A DNA stretch of 64,000 bases from Aeromonas sp. RU39B (GTDB lineage Bacteria > Pseudomonadota > Gammaproteobacteria > Enterobacterales > Aeromonadaceae): positions 1 through 64,000 of the forward strand of contig NZ_FTMJ01000003.1 of NCBI RefSeq assembly GCF_900156095.1, given 5' to 3'. The notes beneath the pieces are model-generated. The model had not been told where the DNA came from. It saw only the letters and a list, made by a program, of their open reading frames with translations, and searched no databases. The translations under genes were made by a program, and so were the position numbers. This document shows positions 18,354-28,978 of the stretch, piece by piece; within the stretch, counting starts at the first letter, position 1; each line of letters begins with the position of its first letter.

Positions 18354-18632
18354 TTAAAGATCGTTGAAGCGGCCAATCTCTTCATCATCCTCACGAAACA
18401 GCCGCTTGAGCTCGGTTTTACTCTTCATCACGATATTGCCGTCGGCCCCGATATTCATGTGCTCCGGGTTATCCAGATGCAGCGCCTGCCAAGCCATCAC
18501 AGCCTGCAACGATGTGGCTTTTTGCTCCTCGCTCAGCGCCTTACCATCGGGCCATTTACCAAGCTCAACGGCAGTGCGCAGCCGTTGGTACACCTCTTCT
18601 GGCATGGTGGCGATCACCTGCTGAAATGACAT
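18354..18632 (-). CDS. yeaC: DUF1315-family protein YeaC
   Basis: A 92-residue soluble protein resembling E. coli YeaC (90 aa). The matching segments are the N-terminal MPEEVYQRLRTAVELGKWPDG, then QKATSLQAVMAWQA and GNIVMKSKTELKR. Function is unknown. AAGGAG lies 6 nt before the ATG. In E. coli yeaC is next to msrB and gapA, and the same group recurs here within 9 kb, with a lipoprotein gene and the malQ-glgB-glgX operon inserted. Confidence 0.88.
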   Translation of the reverse strand: MSFQQVIATMPEEVYQRLRTAVELGKWPDGKALSEEQKATSLQAVMAWQALHLDNPEHMNIGADGNIVMKSKTELKRLFREDDEEIGRFNDL

Positions 18633-18829
18633 GCCTCTCTCCTTGTTACAGACCGATGCGGCCGGGCTGGCTCACTGTTTTTCATCACTGATTATTCGGT
18701 TATCCAACGCCTCAGCGGTTTTGTGTCGCAAAAATGATGTACGCTCATCATGGCGACGACACCGTGCCGGTTACCTTAACAAACCAGCCACCATCGTCCA
18801 ACATGGCCACCACATCGATACCTTGCATC

Positions 18830-19621
18830 ATGTCTCAAAACCGACTTCAGCTGCTGTTAACCCTGTTACTCCCCCTCACCGGTTGTGGCGAGGCTGACCC
18901 GCTGCCCGATATCTGCAGCCGTTCACCCGCCCTGTGCCGCGACCTGGTGGATGATGGCTGGTGCCGGGCCGAGCGCCGTCAGGTCATTCTGGCGCGCCAT
19001 GCCGCTCAGGGGGTACCGGCAGAGCCGCACTATCGTCTGCTTGAGGCACTCGATGGATATCTCAAGTGCATGGATCACGCTAGCAAGCTGGAATACCGAC
19101 TGCTCAAAGACAAGAAAAGCCGCCGCATCGAATACATGCTCTCTGCCAGCCAACAACAAGAAACACTGGACGAGCAGACCCGCGACAGCAGCAATCCCTG
19201 GCTCGCCATGTGGCATTGGCAGCGTCACGCCGACCATGCAGCTGGCGCACGCTTTATGGCGCTGGCCGGCACACCTGCGCTGGAGCAAGGGGAGCTACAG
19301 GAGGCGCTGGCTATCGAAACGGCCAAGCATGAACCCAAGCGCGCCATGGCACTGTTCGAGCATGCGCTTACTCTGCCGCGCCAAGACAACCGCTTGCCGG
19401 TGCGGATCGCCACCGCCCTCAGCACTCTGCATATGGGACTTAAGCACTATCGGGAGGCCTATCTGTGGGCCGTCGTAGCCGCCAAATTACCAGACGGGCC
19501 AAACGTCAGCGCCCAGCGAATGAGCCTTTACATCACGATCACTGCCGATGAGCGCAGCGCTATTGAAGCAAAGGCACAAGAGATAGCGGACGCTATCAAC
19601 GACGGGCATTATTCGCCCTGA
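18830..19621 (+). CDS. DUF2989-family lipoprotein
   Basis: A 263-residue lipoprotein. The signal sequence ends in the lipobox LTGC (cysteine at about residue 19) after a hydrophobic LLLTLLLPLTG core. The mature part begins GEADPLPDIC, followed by ALCRDLVDDGWCRAERRQVILARH, which I recall as the DUF2989 signature found in Vibrio, Shewanella and Aeromonas. The remainder is helical and TPR-like. No function is known. The start was chosen by the signal peptide, as no Shine-Dalgarno is visible. Its last 13 bases overlap the end of msrB on the other strand. Confidence 0.75.
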   Translation: MSQNRLQLLLTLLLPLTGCGEADPLPDICSRSPALCRDLVDDGWCRAERRQVILARHAAQGVPAEPHYRLLEALDGYLKCMDHASKLEYRLLKDKKSRRIEYMLSASQQQETLDEQTRDSSNPWLAMWHWQRHADHAAGARFMALAGTPALEQGELQEALAIETAKHEPKRAMALFEHALTLPRQDNRLPVRIATALSTLHMGLKHYREAYLWAVVAAKLPDGPNVSAQRMSLYITITADERSAIEAKAQEIADAINDGHYSP

Positions 19622-20016
19622 GCGTCACCGGCAGATTCGCTCGCAAAATCGAGGCTCAAGCTGTTCACGCAGTAGCGTTGCCCGGTCTCGGTCGGGCCAT
19701 CTGGAAACACATGGCCAAGATGGGAGCCGCAGGTGTGGCAGGTGATCTCGACTCGCTCCATGCCATGGCTGGTATCACGGGTGTAATCAACCGTGCCGGC
19801 AATGGCTTGGTCAAACGAGGGCCAGCCGCAACCTGAGTCAAATTTGGCGCTCGCATCAAACAGCACGCTCTTGCAGCAGACACAGAGATATTGCCCCTGC
19901 TTGCGGTTGTGCAAGAGGGCGCCGGTATACGGGCGCTCAGTGCCTTTTTCCCAGCAGACGTGAAATTGTTCGGGAGTGAGGCGCTCACGCCACTGGGTGG
20001 GATCGTTCTTGTGCAT
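19609..20016 (-). CDS. msrB: Peptide-methionine (R)-S-oxide reductase MsrB
   Basis: Thioredoxin-dependent enzyme that reduces methionine-R-sulfoxide in proteins. The 135-residue product has both zinc CxxC pairs (CVCCKS and CHTCGSHLGH), the substrate motif GCGWPSF and the catalytic cysteine in RYCVNSLSL. The start at 20016 is the first ATG; a TTG three codons earlier is possible. It ends inside the 3' end of the convergent lipoprotein gene (13-bp overlap). In E. coli msrB is adjacent to gapA; here the malQ-glgB-glgX operon lies between them. Confidence 0.94.
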   Translation of the reverse strand: MHKNDPTQWRERLTPEQFHVCWEKGTERPYTGALLHNRKQGQYLCVCCKSVLFDASAKFDSGCGWPSFDQAIAGTVDYTRDTSHGMERVEITCHTCGSHLGHVFPDGPTETGQRYCVNSLSLDFASESAGDAQGE

Positions 20017-20053
20017 GGTGCTCAACGTTATTTATCGATTTTTACATCATGCT

Positions 20054-20095
20054 AACCTGCCATCATGCTTGTTAACTACCGATGAATGGCAGGTT
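20054..20095. repeat. Inverted repeat downstream of glgX
   Basis: AACCTGCCAT (20054-20063) pairs with ATGGCAGGTT (20086-20095) across a 22-nt loop. It begins 11 bp after the glgX stop and 38 bp before the msrB start. It may end the glg transcript or be a site in the msrB promoter; no T run follows. Confidence 0.4.
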
Positions 20096-20105
20096 TAGAG
20101 TCATC

Positions 20106-22175
20106 TCATGGCGACAACGGGAGCTGGATCACCTTGCATGCCAGCAACTTGAGCGCATGAGCGCGGCCTACGGCGACCTGCCGCTTGATGTCATCGGGCA
20201 GAAACGCCAGACCATCGCTGGTCGCAGTATCGATCACCTGCAGCCACTCGCGCCCTTCACAAGGCAGCGGTAAGCGGAACTGGATGTCATAGTCACTGGC
20301 ATTGAACAGCACCAGCCAACGCTCCCCCACTCCCTCAGTCACACCAATATCCAGCGCAAACGCCTGCGCCATCGGTGAGCTCCAATCTTGATCGGAGAGA
20401 ATGTGCCCATCCGGGTGATACCAGGTCACCTGATGCAGGGGCTCACACTCGCCATACCAGGTATCGCCCTCCAATTGCAGCGAACTAAATACCCGGGACT
20501 CGGCCCGCAGCTGCATCATCTGACGGGTAAACTGCAGCAATCGCTCATCATCCGGCGAGTGCTGCCAGTTGACCCAGCTGATGCGGTTGTCTTGACAGTA
20601 GGCATTGTTGTTGCCAAGCTGGCTGCGCCCCATCTCATCGCCGCCGAGAAAATGGGGGATGCCCTGGGAGAGCAGCAAGGTGGCAATGAGATTGCGTTTT
20701 TGCTGCTGCCGCAGGTTGCTGATGCGCGGATCCAGCGTCGGCCCCTCGACCCCGTAGTTACAGGAGAGGTTATTGCTGCTGCCATCGCGGTTCTCCTCAC
20801 CGTTCACCTGATTTTGCCGCTGGTTGTAAGAGACCAGATCATCGAGGGTGAAGCCATCGTGGTAGCAGAGGTAGTTCACGCTGGTGTGCGGCGAGCGCCA
20901 CCCCTTGGGAAAGATATCCCGTGAGCCCAGCAGTCGGGTGGCAAAATCCCCCATCCGTCCGGAATCCCCACGCCAGAAGGCGCGCACCGTATCGCGGTAA
21001 CGATCGTTGATTTCGCTCCACTGACTGGGAAACTGGCCAAGGCGATAACCAAAGGGGCCCACGTCCCACGGCTCGGCAATCAGACGGGCACCCGCGAGCA
21101 CCGGGTCAGCCATGATCGCCTTGAAAAAGGCCCCCATGGGCTCAAATTCATTGGCCTCGCGCGCCAGAGTGACCGCCAAGTCGAAGCGAAAGCCATCGAT
21201 CTGCATCTCGCTCACCCAATAGCGCAGGGCATCGAGCACCAGCCGCAGCGCGTTGGGATGATCGAGATTAAAGCTGTTACCACAACCGGTCACGTTGAGA
21301 TAGCGTTGATAATCTGGCCCCTGCGCCCCTTGTTCAAAGTCGTAATAACCCGCGTTATCAAACCCTTTGAACGAAAGCGTCGGACCATCCGAGCCACTCT
21401 CGGCGGTGTGGTTGTAGACCACATCCAGAATCACCTCAAGACCGGCGCGGTGCAGCTCACGCACCATGGTCTTGAACTCGGTAACGGCATCACGCCAGGC
21501 ATAGCGCGGCTCGGGAGCAAAAAAGGCGATCGGGTTGTAGCCCCAATAATTGGTAAGTCCCAGCTTTTCGAGGCGCATCTCGGACATAAAGGCAGCCGTT
21601 GGGAGCAGCTGAACCGCCGTTATGCCAAGTTCTTTCAGGTGGCGAATCAGCGCCGGATGGCACATGCCAAGGTAGGTCCCGCGCAGCGCTTGAGGCACCT
21701 CGGGATGCAGCATGGTCATCCCTTTGACATGGGTTTCATAGATGACCAGTTGCGAGACGTCGTGATCCGGTTTGCTCACGCCCTCCCAATCAAAGGCATC
21801 CGAGACCACCACCGATTTAGGGATCAAGGCGGCGCTGTCACCGGCATAAAGCTCGTCATGCCAGATCAGCGGACGGCTGAGGGCACGGGCGTAAGGGTCA
21901 ATCAGCAGTTTATCGGGATCGAGCAGCAAGCCCGGCTGGGCCTTGCCATGAACTCGATAGCCGTAATACTGACCGGCTTTGACTCCGGGGACATAACCGT
22001 AATGTTGCTGGCCGACGGTTCGTGGCAGCACCAGGCGGATCAGCTCCTGCTCCTGCTTATCGAACAGGCAGAGCTCCACCCGGCTGGCACCGGATGCCCA
22101 GACACCGAAATGGCATCCCTGTGCATCAAGGCGGGCGCCTAACCAGGAGCCCGTCCCGCATTCCATTTTGAACAT
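20106..22175 (-). CDS. glgX: Glycogen debranching enzyme GlgX
   Basis: Isoamylase-type GH13 enzyme that cuts alpha-1,6 branches of phosphorylase-limit glycogen. The 689-residue product has an N-terminal CBM48-like domain (1-150) and then the catalytic barrel. The predicted nucleophile is D332 (DGFRFDLA), the acid/base E368 (IAEPWDVG) and the third carboxylate D440 (YHDGFTLDD). Its ATG overlaps the glgB stop by one base (TGATG), so translation is probably coupled. It is the last gene of malQ-glgB-glgX on the minus strand. Confidence 0.94.
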   Translation of the reverse strand: MFKMECGTGSWLGARLDAQGCHFGVWASGASRVELCLFDKQEQELIRLVLPRTVGQQHYGYVPGVKAGQYYGYRVHGKAQPGLLLDPDKLLIDPYARALSRPLIWHDELYAGDSAALIPKSVVVSDAFDWEGVSKPDHDVSQLVIYETHVKGMTMLHPEVPQALRGTYLGMCHPALIRHLKELGITAVQLLPTAAFMSEMRLEKLGLTNYWGYNPIAFFAPEPRYAWRDAVTEFKTMVRELHRAGLEVILDVVYNHTAESGSDGPTLSFKGFDNAGYYDFEQGAQGPDYQRYLNVTGCGNSFNLDHPNALRLVLDALRYWVSEMQIDGFRFDLAVTLAREANEFEPMGAFFKAIMADPVLAGARLIAEPWDVGPFGYRLGQFPSQWSEINDRYRDTVRAFWRGDSGRMGDFATRLLGSRDIFPKGWRSPHTSVNYLCYHDGFTLDDLVSYNQRQNQVNGEENRDGSSNNLSCNYGVEGPTLDPRISNLRQQQKRNLIATLLLSQGIPHFLGGDEMGRSQLGNNNAYCQDNRISWVNWQHSPDDERLLQFTRQMMQLRAESRVFSSLQLEGDTWYGECEPLHQVTWYHPDGHILSDQDWSSPMAQAFALDIGVTEGVGERWLVLFNASDYDIQFRLPLPCEGREWLQVIDTATSDGLAFLPDDIKRQVAVGRAHALKLLACKVIQLPLSP

Positions 22176-24358
22176 CAGCTCTCCTGCGTGATGAACAACG
22201 TGGACAAGGGGGGAAGATCAATCACGATAGAGTAGTCCATACCCTGCCAAGGCGTTGGCTCAGCCATGAAACTCAATCCTCCCACGTCGAAGTTGCTGCC
22301 CCAGTAGAACTCGCTATCAGTATTGAGCGCGACGCGCCACTGACCTGCGGCCGGTACGCCGAGGCGATAACGGCTGCGCGGCACCGGGGTAAAGCTTGAG
22401 ACCACCACCACCTCATCACCACTTTGCACATCGCTGCGCAGCATGGCCAGAATGCTCTCGGCCGCGTTCTGGTGATCGAGCCAGCGAAAGCCGCCCTGTT
22501 CATAATCAGCACGATACAGAGCTGCATGTTCACGATAGAGCCGGTTCAGGTCGCGGATCAAGCGCTGCTGGCCCAGATGCTTGGGATAATCGAGCAGATG
22601 CCAGGCCAGCTGGGCATCATGATTCCACTCGTTGCCCTGCGCCAGTTCAGTTCCCATGAAGTTGAGCTTCTTGCCGGGGTGGCCATACATGTAGCCCATG
22701 TAGGCGCGCAGGTTGGCCGCCTGCTGCCACTCATCACCCGGCATTTTGTAGAGCATGGAGTGCTTGCCATGCACCACTTCATCGTGGGACAGGGAGAGGA
22801 TGAAGTTCTCGTCATAGTGATAAACCATGGCGAAGGTCATCTCGTTGTGGTGATAACGGCGATGCACCGGCTCCTTTTGCATGTAGCTCAGGGTGTCGTG
22901 CATCCAGCCCATATTCCACTTGAAGCCAAACCCGAGACCGCCCAGGAAGGTCGGACGGGAGACCCCGGCGAAGGCGGTCGACTCTTCAGCGATGGTCATG
23001 GCGTGAGGATATTTGCCATACACCTCTTCGTTGAACCACTTGAGCAGGCTGATGGCTTCATAGTTGTGGTTGCCACCATCGACGTTGGGTACCCACTCAC
23101 CCACATTGCGCGAGTAGTCGAGATAGAGCATGGACGCCACCGCATCGACCCGCAGCCCATCGATGTGGAACTTGTCGAGCCAGTAAAGTGCGCTGGCGAC
23201 CAGGAACTGGCGCACTGTGTCGCGGCCAACATCATAGATGTAGGAGTTCCAATCCGGATGCCAGCCACGGCGCGGATCTTCGTATTCGTAAAGCGGTGTG
23301 CCGTCGAAGCGGGCCAGACCATGGGCATCGGACGGGAAGTGCGCCGGCACCCAGTCGAGGATCACGCCAATACCCGCCTGGTGGCAGGCATCCACGAAAT
23401 ATTTGAAATCATCGGCACTGCCGTAACGGCTGGTTGGGGCAAACATGCCGGTCGGCTGATAGCCCCAGGAGCCGCTAAACGGGTGCTCGGACACCGGCAA
23501 CAGTTCAATGTGGGTGTAGCCCATCTCCCGCACGTAATCGACCAGTTCAGTGGCTAGCTCGCGCCAGCTCAGGCTGTCGCCGTTGGCGTGGCGGCGCCAG
23601 GAGCCCACATGCAGCTCATAGATGGACATCGGCTGTTCGCGTTTGTCGTTGCGCTGGCTTTGCTGCCAACTGGCATCCTGCCACTGGTACTGCTCGTGGT
23701 CATACACCACGGAAGCAAACGAGGGGTACTGCTCGCTGTAGAAACCGACCGGATCGCTCTTGTGCGGCAGACGGTTGCCCATCGGGTCCTTGATCTCGAA
23801 CTTGTAGCGCTCACCGGCCTTGAGGCCCGGAACAAACAGCACCCAGTGACCGCACAGAGAGCGCTCCATCGGATGGCGGCGGCCGTCCCACAGGTTGAAA
23901 TCACCAATCAGGCTGACCGAGGTGGCGCTCGGGGCATAGACCGCGAAACGAACCCCTTCCACTGACCGCTCGAAGTGGCTCACCGTGCGCAGTTGTGCCC
24001 CAAGCGTGGCATAGAGGTTTTCCGGCCGCTGAGTCATCTCGCTCAACCCGTCAAAGGCGGCAGCCTGGAACTGATAGGGGTCGAGTTGTTCGACCGTTGA
24101 ACCGTCAGCGTACTGGAGCTGAAGCAGATAGGGGAAGGGGTTCTTGCGGCGGATGAAAACAGTTTCAAAAAGACCTGGTTGCAGTGCAGGGGAGAGAGTT
24201 GCAACCCATTTACCCGATGTCAGATCCTTGACCTTGACCGCACTGGCATCAGGCAACCAGAGGGTCAGTTTCAGCCCGGCGCCGTCCGGATTGGGATGCA
24301 GGCCTAGCTGAGAGAAGGGATGGGGACACGCGGCATTGGCCAGACGTTCAACAAGCAT
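22175..24358 (-). CDS. glgB: 1,4-alpha-glucan branching enzyme GlgB
   Basis: GH13 enzyme that creates alpha-1,6 branches in glycogen. The 727-residue product has two N-terminal beta domains (N1 about 20-110, CBM48 about 120-225) and the barrel. The catalytic residues D405 ([17 protein letters not shown]), E458 (IAEESTAF) and D526 ([10 protein letters not shown]) fall at exactly the E. coli numbers. AAGGAA lies 6 nt before the start. It lies between malQ and glgX; no glgC, glgA or glgP is within the window. Confidence 0.97.
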   Translation of the reverse strand: MLVERLANAACPHPFSQLGLHPNPDGAGLKLTLWLPDASAVKVKDLTSGKWVATLSPALQPGLFETVFIRRKNPFPYLLQLQYADGSTVEQLDPYQFQAAAFDGLSEMTQRPENLYATLGAQLRTVSHFERSVEGVRFAVYAPSATSVSLIGDFNLWDGRRHPMERSLCGHWVLFVPGLKAGERYKFEIKDPMGNRLPHKSDPVGFYSEQYPSFASVVYDHEQYQWQDASWQQSQRNDKREQPMSIYELHVGSWRRHANGDSLSWRELATELVDYVREMGYTHIELLPVSEHPFSGSWGYQPTGMFAPTSRYGSADDFKYFVDACHQAGIGVILDWVPAHFPSDAHGLARFDGTPLYEYEDPRRGWHPDWNSYIYDVGRDTVRQFLVASALYWLDKFHIDGLRVDAVASMLYLDYSRNVGEWVPNVDGGNHNYEAISLLKWFNEEVYGKYPHAMTIAEESTAFAGVSRPTFLGGLGFGFKWNMGWMHDTLSYMQKEPVHRRYHHNEMTFAMVYHYDENFILSLSHDEVVHGKHSMLYKMPGDEWQQAANLRAYMGYMYGHPGKKLNFMGTELAQGNEWNHDAQLAWHLLDYPKHLGQQRLIRDLNRLYREHAALYRADYEQGGFRWLDHQNAAESILAMLRSDVQSGDEVVVVSSFTPVPRSRYRLGVPAAGQWRVALNTDSEFYWGSNFDVGGLSFMAEPTPWQGMDYSIVIDLPPLSTLFITQES

Positions 24359-24429
24359 TGAGATTTCCTTTCATGACTTGACCACCGCCCCGGCAGAGAC
24401 CGGGACGGGGTATACGGCTTTTCAGTCAG

Positions 24430-24458
24430 GACGAGGCCGCTCAACGGCCAGCCTCGTC
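24430..24458. repeat. Hairpin enclosing the malQ stop codon
   Basis: GACGAGGC (24430-24437) pairs with GCCTCGTC (24451-24458), with the malQ stop (24441-24443) in the loop. No T run follows, so it is more likely an mRNA-stability or translational element between malQ and glgB than a terminator. Confidence 0.45.
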
Positions 24459-26630
24459 ACGGGCGCGGCTCATCTGTGATGCCAGAGCCGCCAGCGCCTT
24501 GTCGGCGAAGAGATCTTCCAGATCCCGCGACAGTTTACGGCGCCAATTGGGATATTCGGTACTGGTTCCTGGTACATTGACCGGTTTGTCCATCTCCAGC
24601 CAGTCCTCAAGCTGGGTACTGAACAGCGCGCAATGACCACGGGCCATGTGGATCTGCATACCATGGTTAAGATCGGTACTCATTCCGACCCAATTCACAT
24701 CGCGACTAATTTTGTCGGAGATAACGCCGTGCGCATGCAGGCTATCGAGGATCCGCTGCTTGGCCTCGTGGCGATCGGCGTACAGGCGAGCCAGTACCTC
24801 TTCGTCCGGATAGAGACCCAGCTGACGGCCTAGCGCCAGATCATCACACTGCCAGAAGCCCTTGAGGGTCGGCATGTCATGGGTGGTGAGCGCTGACATG
24901 GCCTGCTCGGCATAGTGGGTGGGCGAGATATAGCCGCCATCTTGTTTGGAGCGTTCGAAGAAGAACACTTTGTAGGAGTGCACCCCGCTCTCTTTGAGGG
25001 TGACGTCGATGCCTTCCGGCACGGTGCCCAGATCTTCACCGATGATAAGACATTGATTACGATGGGATTCAAGCGCCAGAATACCCAGCAGATCGTGCAC
25101 CGGATAATAGATGTAGGCACCCTTGGCCGCCGACTCTGCGGGCGGAACCCACCACAGACGCAGCAAGGCCATCACGTGGTCGAGGCGCAGTGCGCCGCAC
25201 GAGCGCATGTTGGCGCGCAGCAGATCAATCATCGGCTGATAGGCCAGTTCAAACAGCTTGCCCGGATTCATCGGCGGCAAGCCCCAGTTTTGACCAAGCG
25301 GGCCGAGGATATCGGGCGGCGCGCCCACCGAAGCCTGGGTGCAATAAAGCTCACGGTTGGCCCAGGTTTCTGTGGAGCCTTCCGACACACCCACAGCCAG
25401 ATCGCGGTAGATCCCCATCACCATACCGGCGACGCGGGCGCGGCGGTCGGCATCAGCCAACTGCTCGTCAGCCACAAATTGCAGGTAGAGGAAGAACGCG
25501 ACATCGTTCGCGTGAGCGTCAGCCCAGGCCGCGACCGCAGGCAAGTGATACTCCTGCAACTCGCGCGGCCAAGCCGGCCAGCCCCAGGCGTTTTGCCCTT
25601 CGGCATAGAGCGAGGCTTGAATCGCATCAAAGGTGGCCTGCTGCAGCAGACTGTCGCCACCTTCGGCGACAAACGCATCCAGCGCAGCCTGACGATCCGC
25701 TGTGAGCGCAGCCTGGTCGAACACCTTGCGCAGCATGGCCATCTTGGTCTGGGTTACGGCGGTGTAAGCCACGTCATCACTGGCACGCAATGTTGCCAGA
25801 TGGCGCTGGAAATCGGCACCGGCCACTTCCGCTTTCAGGGCGGCATTAGCCTGAAACTCGGGCACCGCCTCCACATCGATATAGACCACATTGAGCCAGC
25901 GACGGGATGAAGGGCTGTAGGGGCTGGCACTCTCCGGGTTAGCCGGATAGAGGGCGTGGATCGGGTTGAGACCGACAAAATGAGCGCCCCAGTCAGCCAG
26001 CTTTTCAACCAGCATGCCGAGATCGCTGAAATCCCCGATGCCCCAGTTACGGCGGCTGCGCAGGCAATAGAGCTGCACACTCGGCCCCCACACCTTGCGA
26101 CCGTTGGCAATGGCGGGCTGCTTATAGCAGCTGGCCGGCACCACAATCAGGCGCATCTGACCAAGCGGCTCCTCATAGCCCTCTTCACCGATGTTCAGGG
26201 TGTGATAACCGGCCTCGGTCACGGGCGCAAACGCCACTCGATAAGCCTGACATTCCAGATCGGGAAATTCGGCAACTCCCACCAATTCGCCATCGATTGG
26301 GGTCATGACACCACGGCTGACACTGCCCCCCTCCAGATGGAGGGTCCAATCCAGCTCATCGTTGACAAAATCAATGGGAAGGCGGATTTCAATGACAAGC
26401 GGCTCACCGACACGCACAACCTGCACCGGATCGAGCGGACGCAACCAATGCTGGCGCTCTTCGGTCTGCAACTGCTCGAGCAGGGCGTCATCGTCATCAA
26501 CGTGATAGCCCATGGCACGCAGCATGGCCGCCTTGCTCTCAGGTGAGACCAGAGCCGGGTGCCCCCAGGCATCAACATAATCACTGGCAATGCCTTTAGC
26601 GGCCGCCAGTTCTTCAATCAGGGTGGACAT
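24441..26630 (-). CDS. malQ: 4-alpha-glucanotransferase (amylomaltase) MalQ
   Basis: GH77 enzyme that transfers glucan segments between maltodextrins, releasing glucose. The 729-residue product (E. coli 694) has an N-terminal accessory region (1-170) and the catalytic barrel. The predicted nucleophile is D484 (LRLDHVMALLRLWW), the acid/base E532 (IIGEDLGTVPEG) and the third acid D585 (TTHDMPT). GDFSDLG and NPIHALYP are typical GH77 words. It heads the operon with glgB and glgX, linking maltodextrin and glycogen metabolism. The start has only a weak GGGA about 10 nt upstream. Confidence 0.96.
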   Translation of the reverse strand: MSTLIEELAAAKGIASDYVDAWGHPALVSPESKAAMLRAMGYHVDDDDALLEQLQTEERQHWLRPLDPVQVVRVGEPLVIEIRLPIDFVNDELDWTLHLEGGSVSRGVMTPIDGELVGVAEFPDLECQAYRVAFAPVTEAGYHTLNIGEEGYEEPLGQMRLIVVPASCYKQPAIANGRKVWGPSVQLYCLRSRRNWGIGDFSDLGMLVEKLADWGAHFVGLNPIHALYPANPESASPYSPSSRRWLNVVYIDVEAVPEFQANAALKAEVAGADFQRHLATLRASDDVAYTAVTQTKMAMLRKVFDQAALTADRQAALDAFVAEGGDSLLQQATFDAIQASLYAEGQNAWGWPAWPRELQEYHLPAVAAWADAHANDVAFFLYLQFVADEQLADADRRARVAGMVMGIYRDLAVGVSEGSTETWANRELYCTQASVGAPPDILGPLGQNWGLPPMNPGKLFELAYQPMIDLLRANMRSCGALRLDHVMALLRLWWVPPAESAAKGAYIYYPVHDLLGILALESHRNQCLIIGEDLGTVPEGIDVTLKESGVHSYKVFFFERSKQDGGYISPTHYAEQAMSALTTHDMPTLKGFWQCDDLALGRQLGLYPDEEVLARLYADRHEAKQRILDSLHAHGVISDKISRDVNWVGMSTDLNHGMQIHMARGHCALFSTQLEDWLEMDKPVNVPGTSTEYPNWRRKLSRDLEDLFADKALAALASQMSRARDEAGR

Positions 26631-27948
<1,318 letters not shown>

Positions 27949-27976
27949 TTGGAGCGGTAACGCGTTCAGAGTGAAG

Positions 27977-28002
27977 AGGCGGCCAACAGGCCGCCTTTTT
28001 TA
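27977..28002 (+). terminator. Intrinsic terminator of gapA
   Basis: Stem AGGCGGCC/GGCCGCCT (27977-27984 and 27989-27996), loop AACA, followed by a T6 run. It separates gapA from yeaD, so yeaD is read-through or independently transcribed. Confidence 0.92.
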
Positions 28003-28051
28003 TTGTCTCTCCGACGTTTTGTCTTGATGACACGTATTCAAGGAGTTGTTC

Positions 28052-28918
28052 ATGTCTGCCGTTCGATCCCTCACCCAGCACGTTTCCCTGACTCAGACTG
28101 ACAGTGGCTTGCCGTTGCTGAAAGTCGACAACGCTTTTGCCCGCGCCGAGATCACCCTGTTCGGGGCCCATGTCCTGAGCTATCAGCGCCACGGCGAAGC
28201 CCCGCTGCTGTGGTTGAGCGACAAAGCCATCTTTGACGGTGTGCAGCCCATCCGTGGCGGCATCCCGCTCTGCTGGCCCTGGTTTGGTCCCTCCCCGGCC
28301 CGGGTTGGTCTTGGTAAGCCCTCACACGGTTTTGCCCGCATCTGCACGTGGACGCTCGATGGCGTCTCCGACCATGTGGATGGAAGCCTTATCCATCTCT
28401 CCCTGAAAGACAGCGAGCAGACCCGTGCCCTGTGGGATCACGCGTTCGAGCTGGAGCTGGACATCCTGGTGGGCAAAGAGCTCTCCTTGGTGATGACCAC
28501 CCGCAACACCGGCACGACAGAGCTGGTCTACAACGGCGCGCTGCACACCTATCTGCAGATTGGTGCTCCCGAGCAGGTCACTGTAACCGGTCTAGGCGAG
28601 CCCTACTTCGACAAGCTCAGCGGTGCCATGGCCAGCCAACACGGCCCGCTGGCCGTCGATCGCGCCATGGATCGCATCTATCAAGCGCCGGAAGCTGTCA
28701 TCAAGGTTCGTGACGGGGATCGGATGATTGAGGTGATCAACGGCGGTCACGACAGCGCCGTTGTGTGGAATCCGTGGATTGAAAACAGCGCCAAGATTGT
28801 CGACATGAGCGACGATGGCTATCTGACCATGCTCTGCGTCGAGTCCACTGTGACCGTGGCCGATGGTCTGGTGGTCGCGCCGGATGAAGAGCACAGCCTG
28901 ACGACCGTCATCCGCTGA
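28052..28918 (+). CDS. yeaD: D-hexose-6-phosphate mutarotase YeaD
   Basis: Aldose-1-epimerase-fold enzyme expected to interconvert the anomers of glucose-6-phosphate and similar sugars in the cytoplasm. The 288-residue product (E. coli 294) has the family words LFGAHVLSY, RGGIPLCWPWFGP, SHGFAR and GALHTYLQ, the last carrying the conserved active-site region. The start at 28052 has AAGGAG 6 nt upstream. It lies directly after gapA as in E. coli, in keeping with a glycolytic role. Confidence 0.93.
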   Translation: MSAVRSLTQHVSLTQTDSGLPLLKVDNAFARAEITLFGAHVLSYQRHGEAPLLWLSDKAIFDGVQPIRGGIPLCWPWFGPSPARVGLGKPSHGFARICTWTLDGVSDHVDGSLIHLSLKDSEQTRALWDHAFELELDILVGKELSLVMTTRNTGTTELVYNGALHTYLQIGAPEQVTVTGLGEPYFDKLSGAMASQHGPLAVDRAMDRIYQAPEAVIKVRDGDRMIEVINGGHDSAVVWNPWIENSAKIVDMSDDGYLTMLCVESTVTVADGLVVAPDEEHSLTTVIR

Positions 28919-28939
28919 TCTCGCGCAATCCCTTAAATG

Positions 28940-28968
28940 AACACAGGGCGCCGTTGGCGCCCTGTGTT
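28940..28968. terminator. Bidirectional terminator between yeaD and nadA
   Basis: 13-bp perfect stem AACACAGGGCGCC/GGCGCCCTGTGTT around a 3-base loop. The ends are A-rich and T-rich. It lies between convergent yeaD and nadA. Confidence 0.8.
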
Positions 28969-28978
28969 ATTGCATCGC

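Noticed and set aside
24361-24420. G+C-rich complementary segments between malQ and glgB considered as a terminator
   Set aside because: The pairing is imperfect and has no T run, and glgB has no obvious promoter of its own, so an operon is more likely.
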